DNA from: Neoechinorhynchus agilis
Lineage: Eukaryota; Acanthocephala
DNA length: 64,000 nt
NCBI GenBank assembly: GCA_051530055.1
Contig: CM121342.1
Location: 2,976,001-3,040,000, forward strand
Direction of reading: 5' to 3'
Each line of letters starts with the position of its first letter. Positions within the stretch are counted from its first letter, which is position 1. Both the position numbers and the translations under genes were made by a program. The notes under the pieces were generated by a model, which saw only the letters and a list, made by a program, of their open reading frames with translations, was not told the origin of the DNA and ran no database searches. Shown here piece by piece: positions 47,586-58,680 of the stretch.

Positions 47586-47670
47586 AACGCTTGTTTATGG
47601 CGTAAAATTTAAAGGAATTTATTAAATCAGATATTTCGGAACACAATCTTGTACGCGTTCATCAAAGTTG
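47586..47670. mobile_element. MITE family A, solitary arm
   Basis: TTATGGCGTAAAATTTAAAGG through GGAACACAATCTTGTACGCG and TTCATCAAAGTTG. Matches one arm only of the 54.4-kb copy. Confidence 0.6.
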
Positions 47671-47974
47671 TTTGTAAGTTTATAATTATGTATAGAAATC
47701 TCGATGAAGGCAAAAATATGTATGAAGCTTTTTTATTTAGTTGCATTTACGCCCAAATTTCGATAAAAAAAGCATTTAAAATTGGATAGGACGAAAAGCA
47801 AGTTGATCATTTGCCTAATTTTTAGTGGCCGGTTTCCCTTCGCTTCATAGAATATTTAAAAATCTGGGTTAGTGGGCAATTCAAAACAGTTTTGCTCAAT
47901 AAAGTCAGACTGAATAAATTTACTAACTAATCCAAGATTCCGATAATGCGATTCGCGCTACGCCTGTAATAGAT

Positions 47975-48385
47975 TTAGCTACGAACTTTTCTCCAGCATC
48001 TCGCCTGAGTTCGTGAAGAAGAGAAATCTTGACTTGAGTAATCGTAACGACTTTCCGATGAATCCAAATTGTAAACAGCAGGTCGTAATGTAAAGGATGT
48101 TACTTGATTCTTACATGATAATGAAAATTCCAATGAACTATTCGTCGCAGAGCCGCCATCAGGCAACCATTTTCTAGGGCGTTGAGAAATATTACTGAGT
48201 TCGTCGATCACCCTTCGAAAGTTGCTAGAAAAAATGTGAACGGTAAATGCGCACTTTTTGATTGCTTGAGAATATAAACTATCAACTCCATTAAGAGACT
48301 CAGTTTTAGTCGCGTTTTCAAAAATAGGTAAGCATTTCAAATGACGGATTGCGAGGAATAGAAAAGCGAGATGCATTGTGTTCAT
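47975..48385 (-). CDS. Small secreted protein, unrecognised
   Basis: A 136-residue frame beginning MNTMHLAFLFLAIRHLKCL, a plausible short signal peptide. The rest is polar and Ser-rich with several Cys and N-glycosylation sites (NAT, NIS, NSS), and no transmembrane segment. The first 33 coding bases and the 5' flank are identical, in opposite orientation, to those of the membrane-protein gene starting at 49535, through the 162-bp inverted repeat. After the signal the two proteins do not align. The C-terminus (Ser/Arg-rich) could be altered by an unseen intron. Function unknown. Confidence 0.5.
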   Translation of the reverse strand: MNTMHLAFLFLAIRHLKCLPIFENATKTESLNGVDSLYSQAIKKCAFTVHIFSSNFRRVIDELSNISQRPRKWLPDGGSATNSSLEFSLSCKNQVTSFTLRPAVYNLDSSESRYDYSSQDFSSSRTQARCWRKVRS

Positions 48386-48514
48386 TGTGTCTTCTATAGA
48401 CTTTAAGACACAATTTTATCTACTTAAAACATGTCGAAAACACGTTTAGATTTAATTTGTGGGGACAAAAGCGTTATTCATAAATACAAAGGACGCTATC
48501 ACATGAAAACAATT

Positions 48515-48564
48515 GGCTACGTTGTTATATTTCGACAACGTGTTCCTGTATTCAAATTGAAACT
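48515..48564 (-). promoter_or_regulatory. Conserved upstream block with CGTTGT palindrome
   Basis: CGTTGT, 9 nt, ACAACG at 48520-48540 lies about 140 bp upstream of the minus-strand start codon at 48385. A block of about 50 bp containing it recurs in the opposite orientation at about 51383-51437 (palindrome 51407-51427). There it precedes a short signal-peptide-like frame starting MFSRFLLVVFIIYE at 51452. The symmetric motif could be a dimeric factor site or simply part of a duplicated segment. Confidence 0.4.
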
Positions 48565-48670
48565 TTCTCAAATTGCATGTTTAATAGTTTTAATACTCTC
48601 TTTTCTTTAGATTATAAGCGATTAAAAAAGCAATGGCGTGATCACGTAAATCAGCTTATTTTATTAAGTT

Positions 48671-49235
48671 CGGAACGATCTCCCCACAAAATTATCATTT
48701 GAATGGATGCTTCAATTTAAAATAAATGTGCTGTTGCTTTTAATAAGGGATACTAAATACGTTTGGACCGATGGAGCGAATAAAATAATCGGAAAGCCGC
48801 TTATTGACCAAACTATACGTCTTTTATGTCCAAAGTTCGAAATCGAGTATAGTGAAAAGCCATTAAATTTTAAACACAAGAAACGGTTGAACCCCAAAAA
48901 ATTAAGCAACTAATTTAACATTTCTTGAACAATTCTAAATGCACGACCATATTTCATTCTCTTTTTCAATAACAAATTCTTGCCCTGAACAGAATTTCTC
49001 AGAAACGTTTTCTAATATCTCAATCAATCGATGCTCTTAATACCCAAAGTTAAATAATAAATATTTCTTCAACATTATCTTCAATTAGTTTTACTATATT
49101 AAACATTCACCATTGGGTCAACTTCATTCGGCGATTACTGAATGTTATCTAAATTATAAAAAAAGTGTCCATCTTGGCGCTTGAGAATATCTTTACGAAC
49201 TCTGTGTTGATCAGGTACATCATTTTGGCCATGAC
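48671..49235. repeat. Segmental duplication, copy 1 (copy 2 at 51892-52455)
   Basis: About 560 bp from AAGTTCGGAACGATCTCCCC is repeated in direct orientation at 51892, nearly identical in its first 330 bp and more diverged later. On the plus strand both keep a frame with MLQFKINVLLLLIRDTKYVW and one residue difference (Ile/Thr). On the minus strand both end in a similar coding-like tail (MAKMMYL.NTEFVK.FSSAKM.TFFII-stop), so they may be 3' exons of paralogous minus-strand genes. Confidence 0.8.
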
Positions 49236-49534
49236 AACATCGTCAATGAAAGGATTGTAGCTCTGCACTAAATCTATTGTGTCGTGTGTCGAATACTTTT
49301 TTAACTTCTTATCGTTCTATTTCAAGTGGTAACAATACTTTTCAGCTCTTCTATATTGTGAATTAATGAATTGTAGTTGTAATGAATTTGTGGATCTCCT
49401 TCGCTAATTGTTTTCATGTGATAGCGTCCTTTGTATTTATGAATAACGCTTTTGTCCCCACAAATTAAATCTAAACGTGTTTTCGACATGTTTTAAGTAG
49501 ATAAAATTGTGTCTTAAAGTCTATAGAAGACACA

Positions 49535-49939
49535 ATGAACACAATGCATCTCGCTTTTCTATTCCTCACCCAAGGCTTGATGAATGTCAAGTGTGGAAAT
49601 TCCACCGGGTTAGCCTCGGATTTGCCAGGAAGATGGATCACAAACAACTATCAAACATTCAAATCAACTTCGAATATGTACGAAAAGTACAATGCCGTAA
49701 CTCCCGGATACCACGGGGAGGGCGCCGAATACGACGCCCAAGCTGGTTTTGGACGGACTAATGGGGTGGCGCCCTACAATTTATCCATGTTTGGTCATCG
49801 CTTAGTCAACAAGCCTCCGTTTGACTACAGGACCGCCACAATAGTCCTTGGCGTAGTTTCTGGACTTCTCGGCATTATCCTGCTATCCATACTTTACGTG
49901 AAGATTAGAATTGCTATGAGGAATATGCGACACGATTAA
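49535..49939 (+). CDS. Small type I membrane protein, unrecognised
   Basis: A 134-residue single-exon frame. Signal peptide MNTMHLAFLFLTQGLMNVKC. An ectodomain of about 80 residues is rich in Tyr, Gly and Asn, with N-glycosylation sites NST and NLS. One strong transmembrane helix (TATIVLGVVSGLLGIILLSI) comes next, then a short basic tail KIRIAMRNMRHD, as expected for the cytoplasmic side. Shares its 5' flank and first 11 codons exactly with the divergent gene at 47975-48385. No family recognised. Confidence 0.65.
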   Translation: MNTMHLAFLFLTQGLMNVKCGNSTGLASDLPGRWITNNYQTFKSTSNMYEKYNAVTPGYHGEGAEYDAQAGFGRTNGVAPYNLSMFGHRLVNKPPFDYRTATIVLGVVSGLLGIILLSILYVKIRIAMRNMRHD

Positions 49940-51891
49940 CGACCGGAACGTGGCTTAAGTTTTGAAATTTGATACTCGTGATCTTTTTTATTGCGATTAA
50001 TAACTCTATATTTTTGTTTCTTTATTGTGCGAAGATTGTGATTGGCCAATGATGCAATTGTCTTCTATAAACCTACAATTTGATTGGGACAGAAAATTCA
50101 TATCTTAATGAGACGATCGTGATACTAAAATGCGCAATTTTTAAAAATATTTACATTCATTTTGATTCTTATGTTCTTAGTTAATTTCAGGTTTTTGAAT
50201 ATTTTAATAATGTGTTCTTATCTAAATAAGAGGACGACAGTTTTCATCCTTCCTAAAATGAATTTAAATGAGGGCAGATAACGTCATGGCGAAACTTTCA
50301 ACCAATTAAACTTGACACGAATGCTTAAAATAGTGGACTTTTCTAAACGTCCTTTACAAGTAGGATACTGTTACTTTTCGTATAGGTTTCAAATTTCATT
50401 TAGTTGAAATCTATTTGAAAGATACAAACGGATGATTTCCATATAACGCATTGAAGTATATTTGAGAATTCGATTTCGGGAAATCCGGTTTTGCTTTCTG
50501 CAAAAAGGATTGTATACTTTTTAATGAAACTTTTGATGAAGTTATTGACCTTAAACCGGACGTAGATTTTCTTCATTAAACAAAATCTCTTGAAGGAACA
50601 GCTGATAATTCGGCGTGGAAAATATCAGCTTTTTTAAATTGCTTAGAAGTGCATTATCCTCTTGAACCGATTAAATGCTTTTGGAAAAGTCGCCTCTTTC
50701 CTTTTTCACATTTCGTTTATCTCCTCCATTAAATTAAACGCTTTTACATGAACGTATTTTTTTAAGTCCGAGCATCAAAGGAGCCATTCAGAATGTCTGT
50801 AATATTTTATAAAATGCTTACATTTTCGCCTACTAAAAACAAACCCGAAAATAAAACAACTGGTTATCTTGTTAATCGTCTAAAATATTGGTATCTTTTC
50901 GAAATAAAATTTGCCCAATTTTATCGGATAACGAATTATTTGTTTCGCAATAACTCACTTATTTTGAAATTCTGTATGAGAAGATATAGAAACGTCAACA
51001 TTGAATGCACTTATCTAAGCGAAATAATCTTTAAACTATGTTTTAGTGTTGTTATTCCGTTGTACTAATTTGTACGTTCATATAAGCATTCGTTTTTTAG
51101 CCTTTGTTCCTAGTCTATTTAATGTTTATATTTCAATTTCATGAGACTTGAAGGATTCTGTGTAGCTTATGAAGAATTCAGAACATTTATGAAATTATAC
51201 GCAAAGTTTTGAATGAACATTTGTCGAAATGATATTTAAGCGTTAAAACGTATTAAATAAATCTCATTGCTAAATCTTTATAATTACATAAAAAGAATTA
51301 TGTTAGCTATAGATTTGGTTTTAGCCTTATGCATGGTTAATATTGCATAGAAAATTGCAAGTTCAACTTAATTTCTAAAGTGAGTTTCAATTTAAATACA
51401 GGAACACGTTGTCGAAATATAACAACGTAGCCAATCGAAGTGTGATTTGAAATGTTCTCTCGATTTCTATTAGTCGTCTTTATAATTTATGAAAGATTAT
51501 TTGAGCAATGTCGTTCTCGATTACAGTTTTAATCTTCCTTAAGAAACGTTGCAAACGTTTGAATCTTACCAGGCACTTTTTGTTGGACGAAGGGTATAGA
51601 AGAGATCGACAGAATTTTTTGCTATTTCCCATTCATAAATTAATATTGATAAAAATTTCACATCAAGTAAAAGGGAGACAAAAGTTGTTCTCTAAACGTA
51701 CGACTGATTTTGAACTTATTGATGTCTTTTTATATGAGAAAACGGCAACAAGAAGCGATTTTAGATCTCACTTCGTATCAACTAAAAATGTGGATAAGTC
51801 TTTATACACATTTCAATTTTTTACAGTGTTTACAAGTCTTAATTTAAGGTAAAGTCTCGCTTTTAGAAGATGTGAGGGATTTTTTGAAGTT
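49940..51891. other. AT-rich region; few supportable genes
   Basis: Frames at 50793-51068 and 51508-51852 begin with ATG but show no family resemblance and have AT-driven composition. A short signal-peptide-like frame starts at 51452 (see the palindrome entry). Otherwise nothing recognised. Confidence 0.35.
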
Positions 51892-52455
51892 CGGAACGAT
51901 CTCCCCACAAAATTATCATTTGAATGGATGCTTCAATTTAAAATAAATGTGCTGTTGCTTTTAATAAGGGATACTAAATACGTTTGGACCGATGGAGCGA
52001 ATAAAATAATCGGAAAGCCGCTTATTGACCAAACTATACGTCTTTTATGTCCAAAGTTCGAAACCGAGTATAGTGAAAAGCCATTAAATTTTAAACACAA
52101 GAAACGGTTGAACCCCAAAAAATTAAGCAACTAATTTAACATTTCTTGAACAATTCTAAATGCACGACCATATTTCATTCTCTTTTTCAATAACAAATTC
52201 TTGTCCTGAACAGGATTTCTCAGAAACGTTTTCCAATATCTCAATCAATCGATGCTCTTAATACCCAAAATGAAATAATAATATTTCTTCAACATTATCT
52301 TTAATTAGTTTCACTTTATTAAACATTCGCCATTGAGTCAACTTCATTCGGCGATTACTGAATGTTATCTAAATTATAAAAAAAGTGCCCATCTTTGCGC
52401 TTGAAAACATCTTTACGAACTCTGTGTTGTTCAGGTACATCATTTTGGCCATATC
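51892..52455. repeat. Segmental duplication, copy 2
   Basis: Direct copy of 48671-49235. Downstream of it the minus-strand frame 52587-52369 (ending TNAIVDMAKMMYLNNTEFVK and on to a stop) extends beyond the similarity seen in copy 1. This copy may therefore be the source. Confidence 0.75.
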
Positions 52456-52937
52456 AACGATTGCGTTCGTAAATACTCGATGTAGTGTGTTTCGTGAATA
52501 TCGACCGCTGATGATTTCATCCTCGATTTGGATGCGGCATTGCAGCTGTTGCCACCGTCGGAACTTCCACAATAATCGACAATACAACTTTTCACATTTA
52601 TTTGTAAGTGCGCAGCATTCAAATGTGAGTCACGATTTTACTCACATTAGAAAAGATGTTAAGCATTTGAGTGAGATGACTTAAGTAACTTACAAAATAG
52701 TTCACACTCGTTTCTTACAACGGATACCTGTACTGAAAATTTCGTATAGGCTGAACAAAAATTATGTATAGAGTAAGAAAAATGATAGTATTTTTGAATT
52801 GTACCAAGTGAACCACGTCTAATGTGCTTTGATTTTACTTAAATTTCAACTCCATTAATTCTAAGTTTATTTCATTTAAAAAGTGGAGTTTAAATTCGTA
52901 CTAGAGATCGAGAGTTATTAAAATGATTTCTCATTAG

Positions 52938-55836
52938 GAGCATTATTCTCATGAGCCAAGCAATTCCGTGATCTTTTCCTCATCGACGAGATACCAGTCT
53001 GAACCTGCCATTCTTGATTACGATTTGGAATTCCAAAACTTCGAAAATGATTTTGCGGATGACTATGGGGAAATTGTCTCGGTAGGACGTCTATCTCGTA
53101 TTTAAGTCATTTGTATTTCGCTAAAACATAGGAAACAAATCCAATGGGGATGGATGATCCTGAGATGGATAGAATTATTCGAAAATTGGGCCATAGAGCA
53201 TATAAAAGATCATCTAGAGAGCAAGATCCAACCGAAGTTATAAAAAGCTTCTGGAACCTTATGACCGCACTTCCCGAGTTGCCGAGTGAAGCCCGGACAC
53301 CAAATGCGTTTCAGTGGGATTTATTAAACACTGCAGTAGGGGATGATACGACAGCAAAAGCGGAACGGATTTGCGTCTACATTCACAAAAATATGATTGG
53401 ACGCGGAAAATTGATCCGCGGGCCTTTCGGACCTCACGAAATGATATACTGTGATTTTGTTGCATCTGGACGTCCTCTTAGGTTTATCGAGGGTGTGATC
53501 CGTTATTTCTTTAGTTCTCCGGACGAAAATGACTTTTATACTCGTAGAGAACTTTTGAAGGTACAATGTCATGCCGGATTACGCCAATACCCACAGTGAG
53601 GCTAGTGCACTTGCTCAGCAAACTAACACATACCGAGAGGAAAGTCGTCAAATAATCAAACAATGCATCAATGCAAACGAAAATGATAGACTAATTTTTA
53701 CCGGTTCAGGCAGCACTGCTGCGATTAATAAGATCATCCAAGTTCTAGCAAAATCGCAGACTATTGACATACGACGATGTGTGGTAATCGTAAGTCCGTT
53801 TGAACATCACTCAAATATGCTACCGTGGAGTACAGTCGGAGCCCAGGTTAAGCGACTAAAGCAAAACGAAAACGGTGAAGTTGACTTAAATCGCCTGAGT
53901 AATCTATGTAGACATCAGGTTATGAGTGGATTTATGCCGATTTGCTCTCTGAGTGCTGCTAGCAATGTGACCGGTATACTAACAGATACTGAAACCGCAG
54001 CTAGAATCGTCCACAGTTATGGCGGATTAGCTTTCTTTGATTATGCAACTGCAGCTCCGTATGTCAAAATTGATATGAACGCTCCTGATGGGGCCCATAA
54101 AGACGCGGTGTTCATTTCGGCTCATAAGTTCGTTGGTGGCCCTGGAAGCCCGGGGATTCTTGTAGCCAAAAAAGCTTTGTTTACAAACAAAACGCCTACA
54201 ACTCCTGCTGGAGGTACCGTTGATTTTGTGTCGAGGTCTATGGTCATCTAGGTAGAAGGTGCTGGTGATTAAGGAATATGGGACAAAATACGCGTCTTTG
54301 ATTGCTTAATATGCTTTTAAACAGTTAGAGGCCCAGGAGAGATGCTTTTCAATGCTAAGAATTTCATCATGGACAATGATTAAATATTTGCATCTGGCGT
54401 CAAATTTAAAAGAATTTATTAAATCCGATATTTCGGAGCACAATCTTGTACGCGTTCATCAAAGTTATTAAAGGTGCGGATAAAACAATTCAATAACCTT
54501 GATCAAAAGCGTACAAGATTGTGGGCCGAAATATCAGATCTAATAAATTCTTTTTATTTTTACGTCAGATGGAAACATGAACAATTCAATCGTCAAACAA
54601 AGATTTAATAACCGAAATTAGATGCTGCTGAGTTTTCTCAATTAAGATAAAGAGAAAAAGGTTTTCTTGGGCATGTTTGATAGGTCATAATTGAACGAAA
54701 TACGCAAAGTATTTTGGTAATAATTTTCGCTTGAATTTAGTTGTTTTTTAAATCACAGTGAATACAAATCGGGTTTAAAAAATTATTAGGCGAACTTGCT
54801 CACTTTTTCTAAACTTACCAGCTATCTCCTATTTACACGGACGACATTGAAATAAAAGAAGAGGGTGGAACCCCGGACATTATTGGATCAATCCGTGCCG
54901 GTTTGGTTTTCCAACTAAAGGCTTCAGTTGGAGAAGACTACATATTACAAAGGGAAAGCTACCTCGTCAATTTGTTCATGCAGAAATTCGGATCTAACCA
55001 GAATCTGGCACTCCTCGGTGAAAGTGATGCCCATAAGCTACCAATTTTCTCGTTTGTCGTTCGACATCCACAGACGGATCACCTGCTTCATCATAACTTC
55101 ATAGGATTACTCCTCAACGATCTTTTTGGACTTCAGTGTCGACCTGGATGCGCTTGTGCTGGACCATATGCAATGGATCTACTTCACATTGATGAAAACG
55201 TTGCTCGCCGTATGGCGAAGTACGTTACCGACTGCGAGGACTCACCGCCATCACTGGGCGGGAAGCCGTTAGTGATTCTGAAAACGGGATTTGTTAGAGT
55301 GAATCTGCCTTACTTTTACCCGGACGACGAAATCAACTTCATTTTGGAAGCAATAAACTTCGTAGTGGACAACGGATGGTACTTTTTGCCTCAGGTGAGT
55401 AAATTTCATCCTATTCGACTTTTTATGAACTTATGTATTTGACTGCTTTAATTCACCTGATAGATTTCTCTTGAACCACAATATCGTTTAGTACACGTAC
55501 TCAACCGAAACTGGATTTTGGCGACATAGATTCTATAAAAAGGAATACAACAGCATAAAAAGAATTACTTATGATCAAGGAACAATACAATTCAGGCAAT
55601 TAGAAGATACTGGACCTCCTCCAGAGGTGAATCCGGTTTCAAATCATAATTCATAAACCACCGTTGTTTAGGACCCATTGCAAGCCGCGCATGGTCTTTT
55701 AAAAGATGCCGCTCAAATTGCTTCAACCATAGACTTCCGAGAGGATCCACCGATAAGATTCGAACAAGTAGACGAAGGCTTGAGATGGTTTATGTTGCCT
55801 GAGGAAGCTGCAATGAACATCCTTGCTTCTCATTGA
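52938..55836 (+). CDS. Class V aminotransferase (cysteine-desulfurase-like), PLP-dependent
   Basis: Exons are 52938-53081, 53132-53505, 53564-54242, 54822-55394, 55492-55626 and 55672-55836. The 5' exon with the true start was not found; 52938 follows an acceptor TTTCTCATTAG. The fold-type I PLP enzyme has the glycine turn FTGSGSTAAINKI, an Asp in LAFFDYATAAPY, and the PLP-binding lysine in SAHKFVGGPGSPG. REEGG-like KEEGGTPDIIGSIRAGL and the CRPGCACAGPY cysteine motif are conserved. This large uncharacterised family is widespread in invertebrates and protists; its substrate is unknown. Three introns are ordinary GT-AG (45-97 nt); the 579-nt one (GTCATC...TTACCAG) holds a MITE. Between 53503 and 53564 the frame is broken by a 56-bp TA-flanked palindromic element. 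Removing it with one TA gives VIRYNVMPDYANTH, as the family requires. Confidence 0.88.
53504..53563. mobile_element. 56-bp TA-flanked palindromic element in coding sequence
   Basis: Element 53506-53561 between TA at 53504-53505 and TA at 53562-53563. Ends are imperfect inverted repeats (TTTCTTTAGTTCTC against CCTTCAAAAGTTCTC). It interrupts the aminotransferase exactly between conserved FIEGVIR and NVMPDYANTH. No GT-AG pair in the interval restores the frame without losing FIEGVIR. Confidence 0.6.
54391..54571. mobile_element. MITE family A, full copy
   Basis: About 181 bp with inverted repeats of about 75 bp. The left arm starts CATCTGGCGTCAAATTTAAA and includes GAGCACAATCTTGTACGCG. The right arm is its complement, ending TTTTTACGTCAGATG. 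Lies in the 579-nt intron of the aminotransferase. Other copies or arms are at 27.1, 46.9-47.4, 47.6 and 59.2 kb. Confidence 0.85.
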
Positions 55837-56609
55837 CAAAACTTTGGCGAATGAATTGTTCATCTAATGTTCTGCACTCAAACCTATTCAGTAAAAAATA
55901 AATTGACAAGAAAATTGTTTAATTAGAAATGCTTGTTACTTGAATTACAATGACAAGTTAACAGTAGCCATCCTCTCGAAAAAAATCAATAATTTCGAAA
56001 TCCTGCCCATTGGTTCTTTTACTTAAAATATTTACGTAGTAATTACAAGTTTTTTTTAATAATAATTAGTAAAATTAAATATTAAGAAGGAAGCGTTCTG
56101 GGCGCGTTTTGGTAACTACCACTTTTTAAATTCACAAAAACAAATGCTATCAAGATTAATAGTTCATTTTATGTGGGTAGCTTATCAATCTTGAAAATAG
56201 ATAATTAACACCAACAATGCTCATTAACATCCCAGAAACAAAAATGCAACACTGATATTTGAAAGTATATGATTTTTCAAGCAAAAATATTTGTTAGATT
56301 AAATAATTATTGCCCAAAAAAGACTAAAAATACTTGTTGGATTAAATCTTAGTGTGATATTTGTTAAATTCTCGTTCTACGTATCATATACTTTTTCGAG
56401 AAATGTTAGGCCTAATTGTACCAGAAACTTAAATTTAGAATTCGGATCTTGTGGAAAATCGCCTTCAACATTTTTCCTTCTCCGATTTGGATGCCACGAC
56501 CTAACTCGCTTATCTCACAAAATAATTGATTGTGATTTTTTAAGAGAGTCAATCCTCAAACGTCCGCACCTTATTTGGTGGTTTTAAGGTTAGTTCCACC
56601 TTTAAAATA
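55837..56609. other. Convergent 3' region
   Basis: Between the aminotransferase (+) and DD3-3 (-) genes. AT-rich, no gene recognised. Confidence 0.4.
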
Positions 56610-58680
56610 TCAAATCATGCACTCAATCGTCATTTTGAGATCGCTAACTCCGAGTACATTGCCGAAACTCGATGTAAGATAGAACTTCCCAGGTTTGATG
56701 CAAACAAGATTCGCAACATCGAACATTTCATTCGCAACTCCAGATTTACGCATTTTGTATTCATTCACAGATGAGTATTGTCCGCCGGTGGCGTACCAGA
56801 ATGCGAGATTTATCGTTTCCTCGTTCTCAATGGAACGAAAAGACAACCAAAACTGTGAGTTATTAAATGTAACGTAACGTCCTAAAGAGTCCAACTCGAT
56901 CAAATTGTATCTTTGAGGATCTATAAATTCCTCTATAGACAATCTAAAACATGCTTACCGATACTCACATTGGCTCCATTGGAAGTGAATAATATCTTTT
57001 CCACGATTTAATTTTATATACTTAGGAACAAAAGAAGTTTGAGTAGACGTCTGATCTATATTGACATTTCGTATCCGAAAACCAGATAGTTTTTCTACAT
57101 AATTCAATGGAAATTCGTAAGCAAAATGTTTATCATTTTTACTAAGAGAATTTGTCGGTAAAATGGCTGCCAGGATGGAAAGTGAAAATGATTAAATATA
57201 GTCGAGCTTCTTTTATTAAGTCACAAATCACAATAATTTGTAGCGAAACGTTACAGAAAAACGAACCTGGTCTTGGCTTAACTATAAACACAATTGAACG
57301 GTCTTCAAAAACCGTACCGACTCGCGAAGTCTTTAAATTCACAGGAACTACAAGTTTCTCATTATCAAGAACAAGAGTGATATTCGGATCATTTAATATG
57401 GGTGATCGATAGATTCCACTAAAGCATGCGTCAGATATTGATTAGAAATCTTGGCAGTACCTCAAATGATTAAAAGTGGAATTTATGCGCATTGTGTCAT
57501 AGTCTGAACTTGATACGTTCAACCTATTTAATAAGTCAATGAATATAAGATAGAAACAAACCTGATGCGTAATTGACACTTCTTCGATTTTGCAAATTTA
57601 GGTATGGTCCAATCAAGTTTTACTTTTGATCCAAATGACATTTTGTCCCATTCGAGGCACTTTAAACGAGATTGAATTTTTCGAAAGCAGTGGTAGTCGC
57701 TTGTATTTTGGGAATCAATAGTCAAATCCCAATCGTGTTTACACTGAGACTTCGACATCACACCTTTTATCCGAAAAAAACAGTTTAAGTAAATAAATTT
57801 CACTTAAATGCACAAACCAAAGAATCGTTCTTCATAGTTGTACAGCGCAACCCATTTAGCTCCATTATTAAGACAAGTTAATTCACTATTCCAGCGACGA
57901 GCCAAAATGTTATTATCTCTGGGTATAGAGTCGGATCTTTTGAGACAAAACGATGGCTTAGAGCAAAAGATCAGACTCAATTAAACATTCAAATTTTTTT
58001 TGGTTTGAATGTGCAACGACGATATTGCAATAATCGTCATGATCAGTGGTTAGATAAATTGCATCAATCCAAGGCGATGATCTCCAATACGGATAATAGT
58101 CACGCTCTTCAGTACATTCATTACCGAATGTGAAACCCAAAGGATTCTGTCTGGTAAACATAGCTGAGCTGTATCCCAATGGGTTCACGCCTAATTTCCT
58201 ATCGGCAGTGTAAAGACCAAGAGTACGACCTCTAATTTTGCAACTCATTCCATATTGATCGGTTTCAGCTTTGAATTCCTCTGCTTTATCTCTACATCTG
58301 TATTGAACAAGAATTGAAGCATTCGCCAAAGTCCAATGAACGCCGGATTTATTAGGGTCAATCTTCAGTGTGACCACAGAATCCGCGGATTTATGATCGC
58401 TTGTGTAGAACTTTTGTTAATTTTAGCCAGAGAATATGTGATCTAACGGGAAAATACCTTTAAAGGGATTTTTAAGCGCTCGCTATTTTTTGAACACTCA
58501 TTATTCTATTTTTGCGCCATAGAATATAAATCACGTTACAAGTGGATATTATACCTGAGAGTTGAATAGAGTAGCAGTTTTGTCTTTAGAAGGTATAGAA
58601 TTTAGTCCAATTGGTGATTGAAGATATACATCCGTGATTGCGAATCGCAGAAAAGTCAAAGAAATCACAACCGTTATCAT
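56610..58680 (-). CDS. DD3-3 family secreted protein
   Basis: Start MITVVISLTFLRFAITDVYL at 58680 is a signal peptide followed by the family N-terminus (D-V-Y-L-Q-S-P-I-G; usually DIYLHNPRGSNNR). The next large exon (58377-57958) carries the diagnostic run GLYTADRKLG, AMFTRQNPLG, CTEERDYYPYWRSSPW. Later exons give LDWTIPKFAKSKKCQLRIRF, SRVGTVFEDRSIVF and KYIKLNRGKDIIHFQW, and a C-terminal cupredoxin-like part with NEETINLAFWYATGGQYSS. Homologues occur in Dictyostelium (DD3-3) and many invertebrates and are absent from vertebrates. Function unknown; extracellular or membrane-bound. The short region after RLFDSQ (KGGYNVGD in relatives) was not found. Internal exon edges are approximate. No sign of disruption. 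Confidence 0.88.

Larger units (their letters stand above)
48353..49567. repeat. Perfect 162-bp inverted repeat, arms 48353-48514 and 49406-49567
   Basis: The two arms are exact reverse complements over 162 bp by hand comparison, separated by 891 bp. Each arm contains 5' flank, the start codon and the first 33 coding bases of the adjacent gene (47975-48385 on minus; 49535-49939 on plus), so the two genes diverge outward from identical starts. Perfect identity in otherwise diverged DNA implies a very recent duplication or gene conversion. Confidence 0.95.
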
